Notes under the pieces: generated by a model
Seen by the model: the letters and a program-made list of their open reading frames with translations, nothing else
What the model was told of the DNA's origin: nothing
Databases searched by the model: none
DNA from: Paenibacillus spiritus
GTDB lineage: Bacteria; Bacillota; Bacilli; Paenibacillales; Paenibacillaceae
DNA length: 64,000 nucleotides
Reading direction: 5' to 3'
Assembly: GCF_008710135.1 (NCBI RefSeq)
Contig: NZ_VYKK01000008.1
Coordinates: 186,001-250,000, forward strand
Made by a program: the position numbers and the translations under genes
In this document: positions 8,613-19,310 of the stretch, piece by piece
Layout of the letters: the number at the start of each line of letters is the position of its first letter
Numbering within the stretch: the first letter of the stretch is position 1

Positions 8613-8861
8613 GGGTCCCTCCTTATGTATCCAATCCTTATGTATCCAATCCTGATGCATTCAACTGTGGAACCAAAGCTGGTCCGTCCGTAGGAGCCTT
8701 TCTATGGCTCAAGACGGAGAATAAAAAATAAATAACAGAAATAATTGGAAGTTTCTGAATTTTATAATTGTATATTAAACCGCTGATTAATAAATGAAAC
8801 TGATACTTAAGAACCAATTGATTTCTTTTTTCGGCATTTTCGTGATTCATCTCATAGAAAC
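8613..8861 (-). promoter_or_regulatory. Leader/promoter region of the Tad-like operon with nested hairpins
   Basis: About 250 bases, AT-rich in its distal half, with no convincing gene. On the minus strand the transcript could form a two-part stem: TCCGTC/GACGGA (8683-8688 with 8713-8718) enclosing GAGCC/GGCTC (8694-8698 with 8706-8710), followed by a GGACCA/TGGTTCC hairpin near 8669-8685. These could compete with each other. I do not recognise a known riboswitch class. The region lies immediately upstream of the first tad gene, so it must hold its promoter unless the operon is driven from further away. Confidence 0.35.
8623..8652. repeat. Two perfect 15-bp tandem repeats before the TadZ start
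   Basis: The unit TTATGTATCCAATCC occurs at 8623-8637 and again at 8638-8652. It lies directly upstream of the GGAGGG and GTG start of the TadZ-like gene. If translated it would encode repeated IHKDW, but the ribosome site lies after it, so it is probably untranslated leader. Copy-number change would alter leader length by multiples of 15. Confidence 0.85.
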
Positions 8862-8864
8862 CCC

Positions 8865-8903
8865 AAAAAAAGCCACAGTTCGCGAACTGCGAACTGCGGC
8901 TTT
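8865..8903 (-). terminator. Terminator of the poly-HAMP kinase gene
   Basis: Arms 8869-8883 and 8889-8903 pair over 15 bases with one G-T mismatch, with a 5-base loop. On the minus strand the stem is followed by a run of T. It lies 18 bases after the kinase stop codon. Confidence 0.85.
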
Positions 8904-8921
8904 ACACCCAGAATAATTAAA

Positions 8922-11900
8922 TTATCGGTCCAACCAGGTGCGCATCATGGACAGCAGCTGGGCACTGTTAACCGGCTTCGTAATATAATCCGAGCATCCG
9001 GCTTCCAGACACAGTTCCCTGTCTCCTTTCATCGCCTTGGCTGTCAGAGCGATGATCGGCAGCTCTTCGAAGCGCCCGTTCTCCCGGATGGAGCGGGTCG
9101 TTTCATAGCCGTCCATTCCCGGCATCATGATATCCATCAGCACAATTTCGATGTCCGGGGTCTGTTCCAGAAGACTGATTGCATCCTGGCCGTTCTCCGC
9201 CGGAATCACCTTCATGTGATGCCGTTCCAGAATCGACGTCAGCGCAAAGATATTCCGGATATCGTCGTCCACTACAAGCACTTTCTTGTACTCGATCATA
9301 TCATCGGAGTTATGCAGCTTGACCAGTCTCTCCTTCGATTCGGCCGGGAGATTCTCTGCCTGAAGGTGCAGGAAGAGCGAGGACTCGTCCAGCAGTTGAA
9401 TATTGGACTTCACCTCTTTGAGCACGGCCATCCGGGTCAGCTCATCCCACTCATTCTCCTCGTCCGGCGTCAGCTTCCGGCTCAGACGCACCAGAACCGG
9501 TACCCGCTTGTTCTTGGCATTCTTGTGCATATCCCGGACGAAGCGGATCAGGTCCATGTCCGGAAGCGCATTGTCGAGAATGACGCAGTCAAAATCCTTG
9601 GCGTTAATCTGGTTCAGCGCCTTGCGCCCCGTGTCCACGGATGTGATCTTGAGATCGGGATTGTTCAGAAGATCGGCAATCCCCTTGCGCTCTTCCTCGT
9701 TGCGGACCGCAACGAGCAGGCTCCGCCCCTTCTTGTCCGCGAATTCGTTCAGCCGGTCCAGCGCATTCTCCAGTTCTTCGTTCGTCACCGGCTTGCGGAA
9801 ATAATCATGGACTCCCTTCTGCAGCAGCAGCACTTCGTCTTCATCGACGGTCATGACGCAGATCGGAATATGCCGGACATGAATGTCATTCTTCAGCTGG
9901 TCGATGACCAGCCATCCGTTGGTGTCCCCGCCCAGATGAAGATCCAGCGTAATGGCGATCGGCTTGTACCGGTGCGCCAGCTCCAGGGCATCCCATCCGC
10001 CGGCGGTTATGACGGCTTTGATCCCCTTCTTGTGCAGAAGGTCCAGAATAATCTCGTTGAATTTCTGGTCGTCCTCAATGATAAGGAACACCCGGTCTCC
10101 CGGTTCGATCCGGTCGCGGTCGTCCTCCAGCGTCTCCTCCGCCGGCTTGACCAGACTGCTTCTGCGCTTGGACGGCGTAATATCAATCACTTCCGGCATA
10201 TGCGGTTTCTTGGGTTCCGGCTCCGTGAACTCCGCTTCCGTCGGAAGGTACAGGTTAAATACGCTTCCCTTGCCGACTTCGCTGTAGAGCGTAATTTCTC
10301 CGCCCAGCATTTCGGCGATCTCGCGGGAGATGGCGAGTCCCAGCCCCGTTCCTCCGTATTCCCGGTTCGTGCTGCCGTCCGCCTGCTGGAAGGCCTCGAA
10401 GATGATCTGCTGCTTCTCGTGCGGAATGCCGATTCCCGTATCGCTGACCGAGAAGCACAGCACAGTTCTGGCCCGGTTCAGCGATTCGCGCTCCGGATTC
10501 CAGCCTTCCTCCGCCTTGCGGATCTGCACCATGATCTGGCCTTCTTCCGTGAATTTGAAGGCATTGGACAGCAGGTTCTTCAGGATTTGCTGCAGCCTCT
10601 TCGGATCGGTCATGATCCGGGGCGGAACCCCGGGATCGACACTGATCCGATAATCGAGCTTCTTGGCGTTCACCATGTGCCGGAAGGTCCGGTCCAGACC
10701 GCCCGTCAGTTCCGCGAGCGGAACCTCGCTGTAGTCCGGCGTCACGGTGCCGGATTCGATTTTGGACAAATCGAGAATGTCATTGATCAGATTGAGCAGC
10801 TCCAGACCCGAGTCCTGAATCGTCTTCGCGAACTTCACCTGAATGTCATTCAGATTGTCATCCGGATTCTCGGCCAGCTGTTCGGCCAGCAGCAGCAGGG
10901 AATTCAGCGGCGTCCGCAGCTCATGCGACATATTCGCCAGGAACTCCGATTTGTACTTGGACGTCAGGGCCAGCTGCTCGGCCTTCTCCTCCAGATAACG
11001 CTTGGCCACTTCCACCTCGTGGTTCTTGCTCTCGACCTCCGCCTTCTGGAGTACCAGCAGCTTCGCCTTGTCTTCCAGCTCGTCGTTCGTATTGCGCAGC
11101 TCCATCTGCTGCTTCTGCAGCTCCTCGGTGAGCGACTGCGACTGGATCAGCAGCTCCTCCGTCCGCTGGTTCGCCTGCATCGTATTAATCACAATCCCGA
11201 TCGACTCCGTCAGCTGATCCAAGAAGGCGATGTCAATATCGCTGTAGGAACGGAAGGTCGCCAGCTCCAGAATGGCCAGCACCTGATCCTCGAATATGAT
11301 CGGCAGCAGAATGATATTCAGCGGCGTCGCTTCGCCGAGCCCCGAAGAGATCACCACATAATCGTGCGGAACATTGGTGAGCAGAATGCGCTGCTTCTCG
11401 ATAAGGCACTGTCCCACCAGTCCCTGTCCGGCCCGGAACTCGTTCGCCAGATGCTTGCGGTTCTGATAGGCGTAGCTGGCGAACAGCTTCAGCACCGGTT
11501 CCCCGTTCACCGGCTCGTTGATATACAGGACGCCGTGCTGCATGGACACGAGCGGAGCCAGTTCGGAGAGGATCATGCGGCTGACCGCGTACAGATCGCG
11601 CTGGCCCTGCAGCAGCCGGGAGAATTTGGCCAGATTCGTCTTCAGCCAGTCCTGCTCCGTATTGATGCGGGTCGTTTCTTTCAGATTGCGGATCATCTCG
11701 TTGATGTTGTCCTTCAGCGTCGCCACTTCTCCGGAAGCGGAGACGTCAATCGTCCGGGACAGATCGCCGTTGGTTACGGCGGTGGCGACGTTCGTGATGG
11801 CGCGGACCTGGGTGGTCAGCGTGCTCGCCATATAGTTAACGTTGTCCGTGAGATCGCGCCACGTGCCTGCCGCGCCCGGCACATTGGCCTGTCCGCCCAG

Positions 11901-14630
11901 CTTGCCCTCCGCGCCGACCTCGCGGGCCACGGTGGTTACCTGGTCCGCGAAGGTCGCCAGCGTCTCGATCATGTTGTTGATCGTATCGGTCAGCTCGGCG
12001 ATCTCGCCCTTGGCGTCCACGGTCAGCTTCTGCTTCAGGTTCCCGTTCGCGACTGCGGTTACGACCTTGGCGATGCCCCGCACCTGATCGGTCAGATTGG
12101 TCGCCATGATATTCACGTTGTCCGTGAGGTCCTTCCAGATCCCGCCGACGCCCCGCACCTGGGCCTGAACGCCCAGCTTGCCGTCCGTACCGACCTCGCG
12201 CGCCACGCGCGTCACTTCGGATGCGAACGAATTGAGCTGATCCACCATCGTATTGATCGTGTTCTTCAGCTCCAGCAGTTCGCCCTTCACGTCAACGGTG
12301 ATCTTCTTCGACAGATCTCCGTTCGCGACAGCCGTCGTGACTCCGGCAATATTGCGCATCTGGATGGTCAGATTGCTGGCCATGTAGTTCACCGTATCGG
12401 TCAAGTCTTTCCAGGTGCCCGACACATCTTTTACTTCCGCCTGAGCGCCGAGCTTGCCGTCCGTGCCGACCTCGCGCGCCACGCGCGTCACTTCGGAGGC
12501 GAACGTCGAGAGCTGGTCCACCATCGTATTGATCGTAATCTTCAGCTCCAGGATTTCGCCTTTGACGTCCACCGTAATCTTCTTCGACAGGTCGCCCTTC
12601 GCCACCGCCGTCGTGACGTCCGCGATGTTGCGCACCTGGTCGGTCAGATTCCGGGCCATGTTGTTAACGCCTTCCGTCAGGTCCTTCCAGGTGCCGCCGA
12701 CGCCCTTCACCTGCGCCTGGCCGCCGAGCTTGCCGTCCGTGCCGACCTCTCGCGCCACGCGCGTCACTTCGGAGGCGAACGTCGAGAGCTGGTCCACCAT
12801 CGTATTGATCGTGTTCTTCAGCTCCAGAATCTCGCCCTGTACATCCGCCGTGATCTTCTTCGACAGGTCGCCGTTCGCAACCGCCGTCGTAACCACGGCG
12901 ATGTTGCGCACCTGGTTCGTCAGGTTCGAGGCCATGTAGTTCACGCTCTCGGTCAAATCCCGCCACGTGCCGGCGACGCCCTTCACCTGCGCCTGTCCGC
13001 CCAGCATCCCTTCGGTGCCGACCTCTCGGGCCACGCGCGTTACTTCGGAGGCGAACGTCGAGAGCTGGTCCACCATCGTATTGATCGTGTTCTTCAGCTC
13101 CAGAATCTCGCCTTTGGCGTTGACCGTGATCTGCTTCGAGAGGTCTCCCTTCGCTACCGCCGTCGTCACTTCGGCGATATTGCGCACCTGATCGGTCAGC
13201 GTGCCCGCCATGAAATTCACGCTGTCGGTCAGGTCCTTCCAGGTGCCCGACACGCCCTTCACGTCCGCCTGGCCGCCGAGAATGCCTTCCGTCGAGACCT
13301 CGCGCGCGACGCGCGTTACTTCAGAGGCGAAATTGCTAAGCTGATCGACCATGATATTGATCGTACTCTTCAGCTGGAGAATCTCGCCTTTGGCATCGAC
13401 GGTGATCTTCTTGGACAGGTCGCCCTTGGCGACCGCCGTCGTCACCTCGGCGATATTGCGCACCTGGTTCGTCAGATTCGAGGCCATGTAATTGACGCTC
13501 TCGGTCAAATCCCGCCAGGTGCCCGATACGCCTTTCACATCCGCCTGTCCGCCGAGAATGCCTTCCGTACCGACTTCGCGCGCCATCCGGGTAACCTCAG
13601 AGGCGAAGGTCGATAACTGATCCACCATCGTATTGATCGTAATCTTCAATTCCAGAATTTCGCCCTGCACGTCGGCCGTAATCTTCTTCGACAGATCGCC
13701 GTTGGCGACGGCCGTCGTGACTACGGCGATGTTGCGCACCTGATTGGTCAGATTGGTCGCCATGTAGTTCACGCTTTCGGTCAAATCCCGCCACGTGCCG
13801 GACACATCCTTCACGTCGGCCTGCCCGCCGAGCTTGCCTTCCGTCCCGACTTCGCGCGCCACCCGCGTGACCTCGGATGAGAACATCAAGAGCTGGTCCA
13901 CCATCGTGTTGATCGTATTCTTCAATTCCAGAATTTCGCCGCGCGCATTGACCGTAATCTTCTTCGAGAGGTCGCCCTTCGCAACGGCGGTCGTGACCGC
14001 CGCGATATTGCGCACCTGGTCCGTAAGATTGGTCGCCATGTAATTCACGCTGTCGGTCAGATCCTTCCAGGTTCCCGACACGCCCTTCACGTCGGCTTGG
14101 CCGCCGAGAATGCCTTCCGTACCGACTTCACGCGCCACGCGCGTCACCTCGGAGGCAAACGTGCTGAGCTGGTTGACCATCATGTTGATGTTGCTGGCCG
14201 TCCGCTGGAACTCGCCGGTCAGCGCCCGGCCTTCAATCTCCAGTTCCACCTTCTGGGACAGATCGCCCTTGGCCACTGCGTTAATGACGCGAACCATCTC
14301 GCTGGTCGGCTGAATCAGATCCATGACCAGTCCGTTCAGCGAATCCGTAATCGTGTCCCAGGAGCCGCCCAGATTCTTCTGGACGAAGCGCTTCGACAGG
14401 TTCCCTTCCTTGCCGACCACCTTCGCCACCGTCTCAACCTCGTTGACCATGCCTTCCTGAATCTCCATGATCTCGTTGAATGTATCCGCCACTTTGCCGG
14501 CGATTCCCGTCCGGTCATAAGGCATTCTATAGGTGAAATTCCCCTTCTTCATTGCCATCAAGGCGTTCAGCAGCTCCCCGATATCCACTTGGTCGGCGCC
14601 GGCTGCTCCGGCTGGATTCTGATCCTTCAT
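8922..14630 (-). CDS. Soluble poly-HAMP hybrid histidine kinase with three receiver domains
   Basis: 1902 residues, no membrane segment. Residues ~15-1000 are a chain of HAMP-type units: ten copies of a ~92-residue block carrying the phrases [19 protein letters not shown] and [19 protein letters not shown], alternating with a second HAMP-like form (VAREVGTEG...[15 protein letters not shown]). Then a GAF domain (~1010-1150), coiled coil, HisKA with SHELRTPLN (His ~1234), HATPase, and three receivers (~1515-1620, ~1630-1745, ~1780-1902). Receivers 1 and 3 keep the acidic pocket (IIEDD; VVDDD, with [11 protein letters not shown]). Receiver 2 lacks the acid pair (VAVRNEEE) though it keeps VILDN. 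The layout matches fungal group III (Nik1/Os1) kinases, which sense osmotic or fungicide stress. Stimulus here unknown. Confidence 0.9.
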   Translation of the reverse strand: MKDQNPAGAAGADQVDIGELLNALMAMKKGNFTYRMPYDRTGIAGKVADTFNEIMEIQEGMVNEVETVAKVVGKEGNLSKRFVQKNLGGSWDTITDSLNGLVMDLIQPTSEMVRVINAVAKGDLSQKVELEIEGRALTGEFQRTASNINMMVNQLSTFASEVTRVAREVGTEGILGGQADVKGVSGTWKDLTDSVNYMATNLTDQVRNIAAVTTAVAKGDLSKKITVNARGEILELKNTINTMVDQLLMFSSEVTRVAREVGTEGKLGGQADVKDVSGTWRDLTESVNYMATNLTNQVRNIAVVTTAVANGDLSKKITADVQGEILELKITINTMVDQLSTFASEVTRMAREVGTEGILGGQADVKGVSGTWRDLTESVNYMASNLTNQVRNIAEVTTAVAKGDLSKKITVDAKGEILQLKSTINIMVDQLSNFASEVTRVAREVSTEGILGGQADVKGVSGTWKDLTDSVNFMAGTLTDQVRNIAEVTTAVAKGDLSKQITVNAKGEILELKNTINTMVDQLSTFASEVTRVAREVGTEGMLGGQAQVKGVAGTWRDLTESVNYMASNLTNQVRNIAVVTTAVANGDLSKKITADVQGEILELKNTINTMVDQLSTFASEVTRVAREVGTDGKLGGQAQVKGVGGTWKDLTEGVNNMARNLTDQVRNIADVTTAVAKGDLSKKITVDVKGEILELKITINTMVDQLSTFASEVTRVAREVGTDGKLGAQAEVKDVSGTWKDLTDTVNYMASNLTIQMRNIAGVTTAVANGDLSKKITVDVKGELLELKNTINTMVDQLNSFASEVTRVAREVGTDGKLGVQAQVRGVGGIWKDLTDNVNIMATNLTDQVRGIAKVVTAVANGNLKQKLTVDAKGEIAELTDTINNMIETLATFADQVTTVAREVGAEGKLGGQANVPGAAGTWRDLTDNVNYMASTLTTQVRAITNVATAVTNGDLSRTIDVSASGEVATLKDNINEMIRNLKETTRINTEQDWLKTNLAKFSRLLQGQRDLYAVSRMILSELAPLVSMQHGVLYINEPVNGEPVLKLFASYAYQNRKHLANEFRAGQGLVGQCLIEKQRILLTNVPHDYVVISSGLGEATPLNIILLPIIFEDQVLAILELATFRSYSDIDIAFLDQLTESIGIVINTMQANQRTEELLIQSQSLTEELQKQQMELRNTNDELEDKAKLLVLQKAEVESKNHEVEVAKRYLEEKAEQLALTSKYKSEFLANMSHELRTPLNSLLLLAEQLAENPDDNLNDIQVKFAKTIQDSGLELLNLINDILDLSKIESGTVTPDYSEVPLAELTGGLDRTFRHMVNAKKLDYRISVDPGVPPRIMTDPKRLQQILKNLLSNAFKFTEEGQIMVQIRKAEEGWNPERESLNRARTVLCFSVSDTGIGIPHEKQQIIFEAFQQADGSTNREYGGTGLGLAISREIAEMLGGEITLYSEVGKGSVFNLYLPTEAEFTEPEPKKPHMPEVIDITPSKRRSSLVKPAEETLEDDRDRIEPGDRVFLIIEDDQKFNEIILDLLHKKGIKAVITAGGWDALELAHRYKPIAITLDLHLGGDTNGWLVIDQLKNDIHVRHIPICVMTVDEDEVLLLQKGVHDYFRKPVTNEELENALDRLNEFADKKGRSLLVAVRNEEERKGIADLLNNPDLKITSVDTGRKALNQINAKDFDCVILDNALPDMDLIRFVRDMHKNAKNKRVPVLVRLSRKLTPDEENEWDELTRMAVLKEVKSNIQLLDESSLFLHLQAENLPAESKERLVKLHNSDDMIEYKKVLVVDDDIRNIFALTSILERHHMKVIPAENGQDAISLLEQTPDIEIVLMDIMMPGMDGYETTRSIRENGRFEELPIIALTAKAMKGDRELCLEAGCSDYITKPVNSAQLLSMMRTWLDR

Positions 14631-14734
14631 CTTCTAGACCTGCCCCTTTGTTGTCGCATAGTAGCTGACGTTTATCCTGCAAAATATAGCTTATATACCC
14701 ACATTTCGAGCTATTGAAACATAGCCCGGACAAC

Positions 14735-14787
14735 AAAAAAGAGCGCCCAGGAGATTATCGCGTCTCCCTCATGGGGGACCAGCGCTA
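14735..14787 (-). terminator. Terminator after the GNAT gene
   Basis: On the minus strand AGCGC (14782-14786) pairs with GCGCT (14742-14746), enclosing an inner GGAGA/TCTCC stem, followed by TTTTTT. It touches the stop codon of the acetyltransferase gene and isolates it from the kinase promoter. Confidence 0.7.
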
Positions 14788-15354
14788 AAGCGCATACTCT
14801 TCCAGAAGCAATCCGTATATCTCCAAATCCACAATACCTTGCCCGGACCAGAGAGCCGCTTGTCTCAACGTTCCTTCATATTTGAAGCCATTTCTCAGCA
14901 GCACCCGCTTCGACGCACCGTTTCCCGGCATGACCTCCGCCTGAATCCGGTTCACCTTCACTTGCTGAAACAGAAAGCGCACCACGAGTCCCACCGCTTC
15001 CGAAGCTATGCCCTGCCCCCAGCGGGATTCCGACAAGTAGTAGCCCAGGGTTACAGCGTTCACTTTCTGATGGATCTCAAAAACCTCTATAATTCCTAAT
15101 AAAGAATTCGGATCGTCAGAGTAGAAGATTCCCCATTTCACTCTTGATTTCTTCTGAAAGTCACGGCTGAAGCGCCCGATCATCGTCTTCAGCGTTGCTC
15201 TGTTGTTCTTGGGAAGAATGCCGCAGTATTCAAATACCTTCTCATTGCTGTAGAGCTCATACACCCCATCCAGATGTCTGTCTTCGATTTCGCGAAGCGC
15301 AAGACGCCCGGATTCGATTTCAGGAAAAGCACGGAATAAACGGTCGATTACCAC
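14785..15354 (-). CDS. GNAT N-acetyltransferase (RimJ/RimL type)
   Basis: 189 residues from a GTG start with AGGGGAGA upstream. It follows the RimJ/RimL layout: ESGRLALREIEDRHLDGVYEL at the N-terminus, then LGYYLSESRWGQGIASEAV, the acetyl-CoA-binding motif with R-x-x-G-x-G/A, and PGNGASKRVLLRNGFKYEGTLRQ at the C-terminus. Such enzymes acetylate ribosomal protein N-termini or amino groups of small molecules, including antibiotics. It is the last gene of the four-gene minus-strand cluster, 31 bases after the UvrA-like gene. Substrate cannot be told from sequence. Confidence 0.85.
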   Translation of the reverse strand: MVIDRLFRAFPEIESGRLALREIEDRHLDGVYELYSNEKVFEYCGILPKNNRATLKTMIGRFSRDFQKKSRVKWGIFYSDDPNSLLGIIEVFEIHQKVNAVTLGYYLSESRWGQGIASEAVGLVVRFLFQQVKVNRIQAEVMPGNGASKRVLLRNGFKYEGTLRQAALWSGQGIVDLEIYGLLLEEYAL

Positions 15355-15385
15355 GCTGGATTTCTCCCCTTTTCACTTTCCTGCT

Positions 15386-17809
15386 CTATAGAAGGAACGG
15401 ACCTATGACCGATCCCGGGCAGGCCTTCAATTGTTCCGGAGTTCCGGTTGCGATGATCTCTCCCCCGCGTTCCCCCGAACCCGGTCCGAGCTCGATCAGA
15501 TAATCACAATAGGACAGAACATAAGGATCATGCTCAATCAGAAGTACCGAATGACGGTTGCCTGCCAAGCGGCTCAAGATCATCAGCAATTTCTCGGCGT
15601 CGTAGTAGCTGAGGCCGACCGTAGGCTCATCCAGAATATACAGACAGCGTCCGTCTTTGCTCTCTTTCCCCAGCTCTCTGGCAAGCTTCAGCCGCTGGGC
15701 CTCCCCGCCGCTCAAGGTCGTAAGACTTTGCCCCAGAAGGATGTAGCCCATCCCCAGTTCTTCAATGACGGCAAGCAGGCTCCGCACTTTGGACTGATCT
15801 TCAAAAAAGGCATGGGCCTCGGCAACCGACATTCCCAGGATGTCGGAAATGCTGCGCTCCTTGTATTTCACCTGGAGCACTTCCGCCTTGAAGCGGGTTC
15901 CCTCGCAACCCGGGCATTCCTCATTGAAGGCCAGGGGTCCCATGGCTCTCTTGATATACCCGTATCCGTTGCATACCGGGCAGGAGCCTGCCGAATTGAA
16001 AGAGAAGGACTCTTTGGTGAAATCCCGGCGGATTGCTTCTTCCTGCATGGCAAAAAGCTGGCGGATCGGTTCCCATATGCCGAGGAACGTCGCAACGATT
16101 GAATTCTCATGTCTGCGGGCCAGCTGCTGGGTCACGATGATCCAGCTTTCCACATTCTCGGCGCCTTCCAGCACAGCCTCCGAATTCGGCTCATTTGTCT
16201 CCCTTTCGCCATAGATTTCATCCTCGCCGTCCGGCTGCCGCTTGTCCGCCTGCTTCTCTCTGAAGTGCGACTGCAGCTTCGGAATGAGCGTGCCCATCAT
16301 AAGGGAGCTCTTGCCGCTCCCGGACATCCCGCAGATTCCGACGATTCCCTCGAGCGGAATATCCACATCGACGCTCTTCAGATTATGGATTTGCGCATTC
16401 CGGATGGAGAGCTTCGGACCCGGCGTCTGGGTCTGAAAGACATAATCCTTGGGCGGCATCGGCTTGTGACGCAGATATCGTGACGTTATCGACTCCGAAC
16501 TCCCAAGGAACCCGGCCAAGTCGCCTTGATAGACAATCGAACCGCCCAAGCTTCCCGCCTCCGGCCCGAAATCCAGAATATAATCGGCTTCGCGGATGAC
16601 GCTCTCATCATGCTCTACCACAATCACGGTATTGCCTTGCTGCTGCAGGGAACGAAAGCTCTCGATCAGTTTGTCTTTCTCCCTCTCATGCAGGCCGGCC
16701 GTCGGTTCATCGAAGATATAGATGATGGAGTCGATTGGAGCGGAGAGATGGGTCATCATGTGCAGCCGCTGAATTTCTCCGCCGCTTAACGATGGCAGCT
16801 CCCGGTATAAATCCAGGTAAGACAATCCGACCCTTTCCATACCGTCCAGCTTCCTCAAGATCTCTTTCAGGAGATGAGCTACAAAGGCGTTGTGCGGTCT
16901 GGAATCCAGGTAATGCCGAAAGAAAGCGCCCAGCCCGGACAGATTCAGCCGGCATAGCTCTCCGATATGCTTCCCTTCTATCTTGATCGAAAGCGCTCTT
17001 CCCCCGAGCCGGTAGCCCTGACAGGCCGGACAGGTCCGGGTCGTATGAAGATCCGGCAGCTGCTGCAGGTTCACCTTCTTCAATTTCTCCTCGATGACGA
17101 TTTTCACGCCGTAGAAGATGAGATGTCCCTTGCTCTGGGAGCGTTTGGGCCGGTAGTGCAGAAACACCTCTCTGGCTTCATCGGTCAGCTGCGAGAATGG
17201 CGTATCTGCGGCCACTTCGTACTGCTTGATAAAGTTATCGAACCGCTTGGACACATATTCCTTCTCTTCTTTCTTGCGCTGCGGAAATTGATAGGCCTGC
17301 TCATGCCAGGCCTCGATGGTCTCCTGCTCCGAAGGAAGAATGCGGGCCATGTTCACTTCGCTGATGGTCCCTCTGCCGCTGCAGGTCGGACAGGCGCCGT
17401 GAGGAGAGTTGAACATGAACATTCCGGGAATATAACCGGGGGACGAACTTCGTTCTTCCCCTTCCCGGGTCCCTTCGTTGACATAGATCAGCGCCATCAG
17501 ATTCAGGAGCCGGGTGACCGTTCCTACGATGGACCTTGGGTTCATATTGCTGACCGTCCTCTGCTGCACGGCAATGGTCGGACTCAGTCCCTGGATCATG
17601 TCGAACGAATCGTAGTTGACTACTTCATGCGCCATGCCCAGCGCCTCCAGGTAGAGCCGCTGCCCTTCCTGATGGAGCGTATCGAAGATAAAGCTGGATT
17701 TGCCCGATCCGCTCACCCCGGTGACGACGATAAATTGATTCTTCGGAATCGACGTTGTGATGTTCCGGAGATTATGCAGTCTGGCATTGTACACTTCAAG
17801 GTCTTTCAT
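15386..17809 (-). CDS. UvrA-like double ABC ATPase (UvrA2 / DrrC-type)
   Basis: 807 residues, shorter than UvrA (~940). First Walker A is GVSGSGKSS (~30-38); second is GMSGSGKSS near 490. Signatures SLSGGEIQRL and TLSGGEAQRL and Walker B blocks YIFDEPTAGL and YILDEPTVGL are present. Zinc-finger cysteines are kept (CPTCSGRGT; CPACQGYRLGG; CPVCNGYGY with CPGCEGTRF). The shortfall probably reflects a reduced UvrB-binding region. This matches UvrA paralogues tied to DNA-damage or drug resistance, such as Streptomyces DrrC, rather than the housekeeping excinuclease. It lies between a transglutaminase-like gene (23 bases) and a GNAT gene in one operon. Role in resistance is inference. Confidence 0.8.
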   Translation of the reverse strand: MKDLEVYNARLHNLRNITTSIPKNQFIVVTGVSGSGKSSFIFDTLHQEGQRLYLEALGMAHEVVNYDSFDMIQGLSPTIAVQQRTVSNMNPRSIVGTVTRLLNLMALIYVNEGTREGEERSSSPGYIPGMFMFNSPHGACPTCSGRGTISEVNMARILPSEQETIEAWHEQAYQFPQRKKEEKEYVSKRFDNFIKQYEVAADTPFSQLTDEAREVFLHYRPKRSQSKGHLIFYGVKIVIEEKLKKVNLQQLPDLHTTRTCPACQGYRLGGRALSIKIEGKHIGELCRLNLSGLGAFFRHYLDSRPHNAFVAHLLKEILRKLDGMERVGLSYLDLYRELPSLSGGEIQRLHMMTHLSAPIDSIIYIFDEPTAGLHEREKDKLIESFRSLQQQGNTVIVVEHDESVIREADYILDFGPEAGSLGGSIVYQGDLAGFLGSSESITSRYLRHKPMPPKDYVFQTQTPGPKLSIRNAQIHNLKSVDVDIPLEGIVGICGMSGSGKSSLMMGTLIPKLQSHFREKQADKRQPDGEDEIYGERETNEPNSEAVLEGAENVESWIIVTQQLARRHENSIVATFLGIWEPIRQLFAMQEEAIRRDFTKESFSFNSAGSCPVCNGYGYIKRAMGPLAFNEECPGCEGTRFKAEVLQVKYKERSISDILGMSVAEAHAFFEDQSKVRSLLAVIEELGMGYILLGQSLTTLSGGEAQRLKLARELGKESKDGRCLYILDEPTVGLSYYDAEKLLMILSRLAGNRHSVLLIEHDPYVLSYCDYLIELGPGSGERGGEIIATGTPEQLKACPGSVIGPFLL

Positions 17810-17832
17810 TCTCTTTGTCCCTTCTCTCAGGC

Positions 17833-18639
17833 TTAGAATTGCAGAGCTTCATTCTCCTCAAGAATCCTTTGCAATTCTTCCATGTGGGAGTCCGGATCTT
17901 CCAGACAGACCGCAATTTCATCCAGCAGCTGCAGCTCTTCGAAATCCAGGTCTTCCATATTCCTCTGACAGATCGGAGGATAGTCCCAGTAACGCAGCTC
18001 CCGGCCCAGAACCGCATGCAGGTCATAGCAGAGATTGTTGCGGATATAATGCATTCCCCAGGACTTCTTCACCCCGAACAGCTTCGGGTTGATCTCTTTG
18101 TCCCTGGCCATCAGCCAAGCCTCTCCCGCCAGCAAATATCCGTCTCCCCGGAGATCGACAATCTGCATATCGGGATCGATCCGTACCCACCGTCCCCCGC
18201 TCTCGTCCCACACCTCGCAAATCCAGTGATCGATATATTTCAGTTCATTCTCCGAGAGGTAGCGTGCGAATCCTACTCTTCCGCGGGCCGGTATCCCTTT
18301 GGAACGGGCGATGGACAGAAGCAGAATCGAATGGAACCGGCAGGAGAGGATCAGCCTTTCCCGGGGAAGCCGTTCATCGATCAGGCCGTTCGCGTTGCGG
18401 TCCAGCAGCGCTTCCAGCATGTCATGGACCGTATAGAAATGCTCGTCCTCATTCTTCGTATGGGAAGCGAGCAAGTGCCGGACTTTGCTGACCGCCGCCG
18501 GGTGAATCAACTGGCACTTAATCAAGCGGCACAGCTCGCTCCAGTCCTCCGGCATATCTTCGTACAAGTAAGCAAGTTCATGCGGGTTCGTGCTGGGCGT
18601 ATAGGATTGATAGAACTGCAGCAACTGAAGTTGATTCAT
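17833..18639 (-). CDS. Transglutaminase-like (papain-fold) protein
   Basis: 268 residues from the ATG at 18639 with AAAGGGGA upstream; a longer reading frame to 18966 runs through the neighbouring GNAT gene and is rejected. The core has LSCRFHSILLLSIARSKGIPARGRVGF, where Cys lies in the usual helix start, followed by YIDHWICEVWDESGGRWVRIDPD, supplying the His and Asp of the Cys-His-Asp triad. These are the transglutaminase-core marks. No signal peptide, so cytosolic. Substrate unknown; such proteins may be peptidases or crosslinkers. It sits 13 bases after a GNAT gene and before the UvrA-like gene. Confidence 0.75.
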   Translation of the reverse strand: MNQLQLLQFYQSYTPSTNPHELAYLYEDMPEDWSELCRLIKCQLIHPAAVSKVRHLLASHTKNEDEHFYTVHDMLEALLDRNANGLIDERLPRERLILSCRFHSILLLSIARSKGIPARGRVGFARYLSENELKYIDHWICEVWDESGGRWVRIDPDMQIVDLRGDGYLLAGEAWLMARDKEINPKLFGVKKSWGMHYIRNNLCYDLHAVLGRELRYWDYPPICQRNMEDLDFEELQLLDEIAVCLEDPDSHMEELQRILEENEALQF

Positions 18640-18652
18640 CCGAGTGTCCCCT

Positions 18653-19249
18653 TTATTGGCGCTTCTCCATTTTATCCGTGGCCTGTCCTGGTTCCGGCTC
18701 TGCGCCTTCTTCTCCGTCGTCAGGATTAAGAATCGCCAGCACCTGGTGGTCCTCCCACCGGCCGTTGATCCGGACGTTCTGCCGGGCAAGGCCCTCCTTC
18801 TGAAAGCCGGATTTCTCCAGCACCCGGATGGAGGCGATATTATGCGGCATGACCCCCGCTTCGATCCGGTGCAGCCCCAGCCGGCGGAAGCCGCAGTCCA
18901 CCAGAAGCCGGACGGCTTCTGTCGTATAGCCTTTGCCGTTACAGGCGCGGGACAGATCATATCCAATCAGCGCGCTTTGAAGCGGACCTCTTCGGATTTG
19001 AAAAAGACTGATCGTCCCGATCAGCCTGCCGCCGGTGTTCGTGAAGATTCCGAACTCGTAGGCTTGATCCTGCCTTCTGGCTTCCTCCTGCTTCCGGATT
19101 AGCTGGAGCTGATGCTCCAGCGTGTAGAAGCCGGGTGCACGCGCCGGCGAGAAGCGTTCAAACCAGTCGCGGTTCTCCAGCTGCAGCTCAAGCAGCGCGG
19201 GCGCTTCGTCCGGCGTGATTTCCCTGACCTTGATATGGGGTCCTTCCAT
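18653..19249 (-). CDS. GNAT N-acetyltransferase (RimJ/RimL type)
   Basis: 198 residues, ATG start with GGGAGG upstream. Motifs: IKVREITPDEAPALLELQLEN at the N-terminus, then IGYDLSRACNGKGYTTEAVRLL (the acetyl-CoA site) and MPHNIASIRVLEKSGFQKEGLARQ. It is the first gene of the four-gene cluster and is only distantly similar to the second GNAT at the other end. A 30-residue Glu/Asp/Gly-rich tail extends past the fold. Ribosomal-protein or small-molecule acetylation is possible; the context with a UvrA2-like protein hints at a stress or resistance role (inference). Confidence 0.85.
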   Translation of the reverse strand: MEGPHIKVREITPDEAPALLELQLENRDWFERFSPARAPGFYTLEHQLQLIRKQEEARRQDQAYEFGIFTNTGGRLIGTISLFQIRRGPLQSALIGYDLSRACNGKGYTTEAVRLLVDCGFRRLGLHRIEAGVMPHNIASIRVLEKSGFQKEGLARQNVRINGRWEDHQVLAILNPDDGEEGAEPEPGQATDKMEKRQ

Positions 19250-19310
19250 GGTCGTCGCCTCCCTGTTGCCTAATAGAATAACACGGCCGGTCCCTTCCTT
19301 CCATCAGCAA

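Noticed and set aside
8638..8850. Possible 70-residue ORF upstream of the tad operon
   Set aside because: No ribosome site, AT-rich leader composition, runs through the hairpin and tandem repeat; more likely leader.
9216..13616. 1466-residue plus-strand ORF opposite the poly-HAMP kinase
   Set aside because: It is the shadow of a strongly coding, repeat-rich gene on the other strand; its sequence is the His/Arg/Leu-rich mirror of the HAMP repeats, with no start signal.
17833..18966. 377-residue frame for the transglutaminase-like gene
   Set aside because: Its first 109 codons are the out-of-frame GNAT gene; the ribosome site and the family start agree at 18639.
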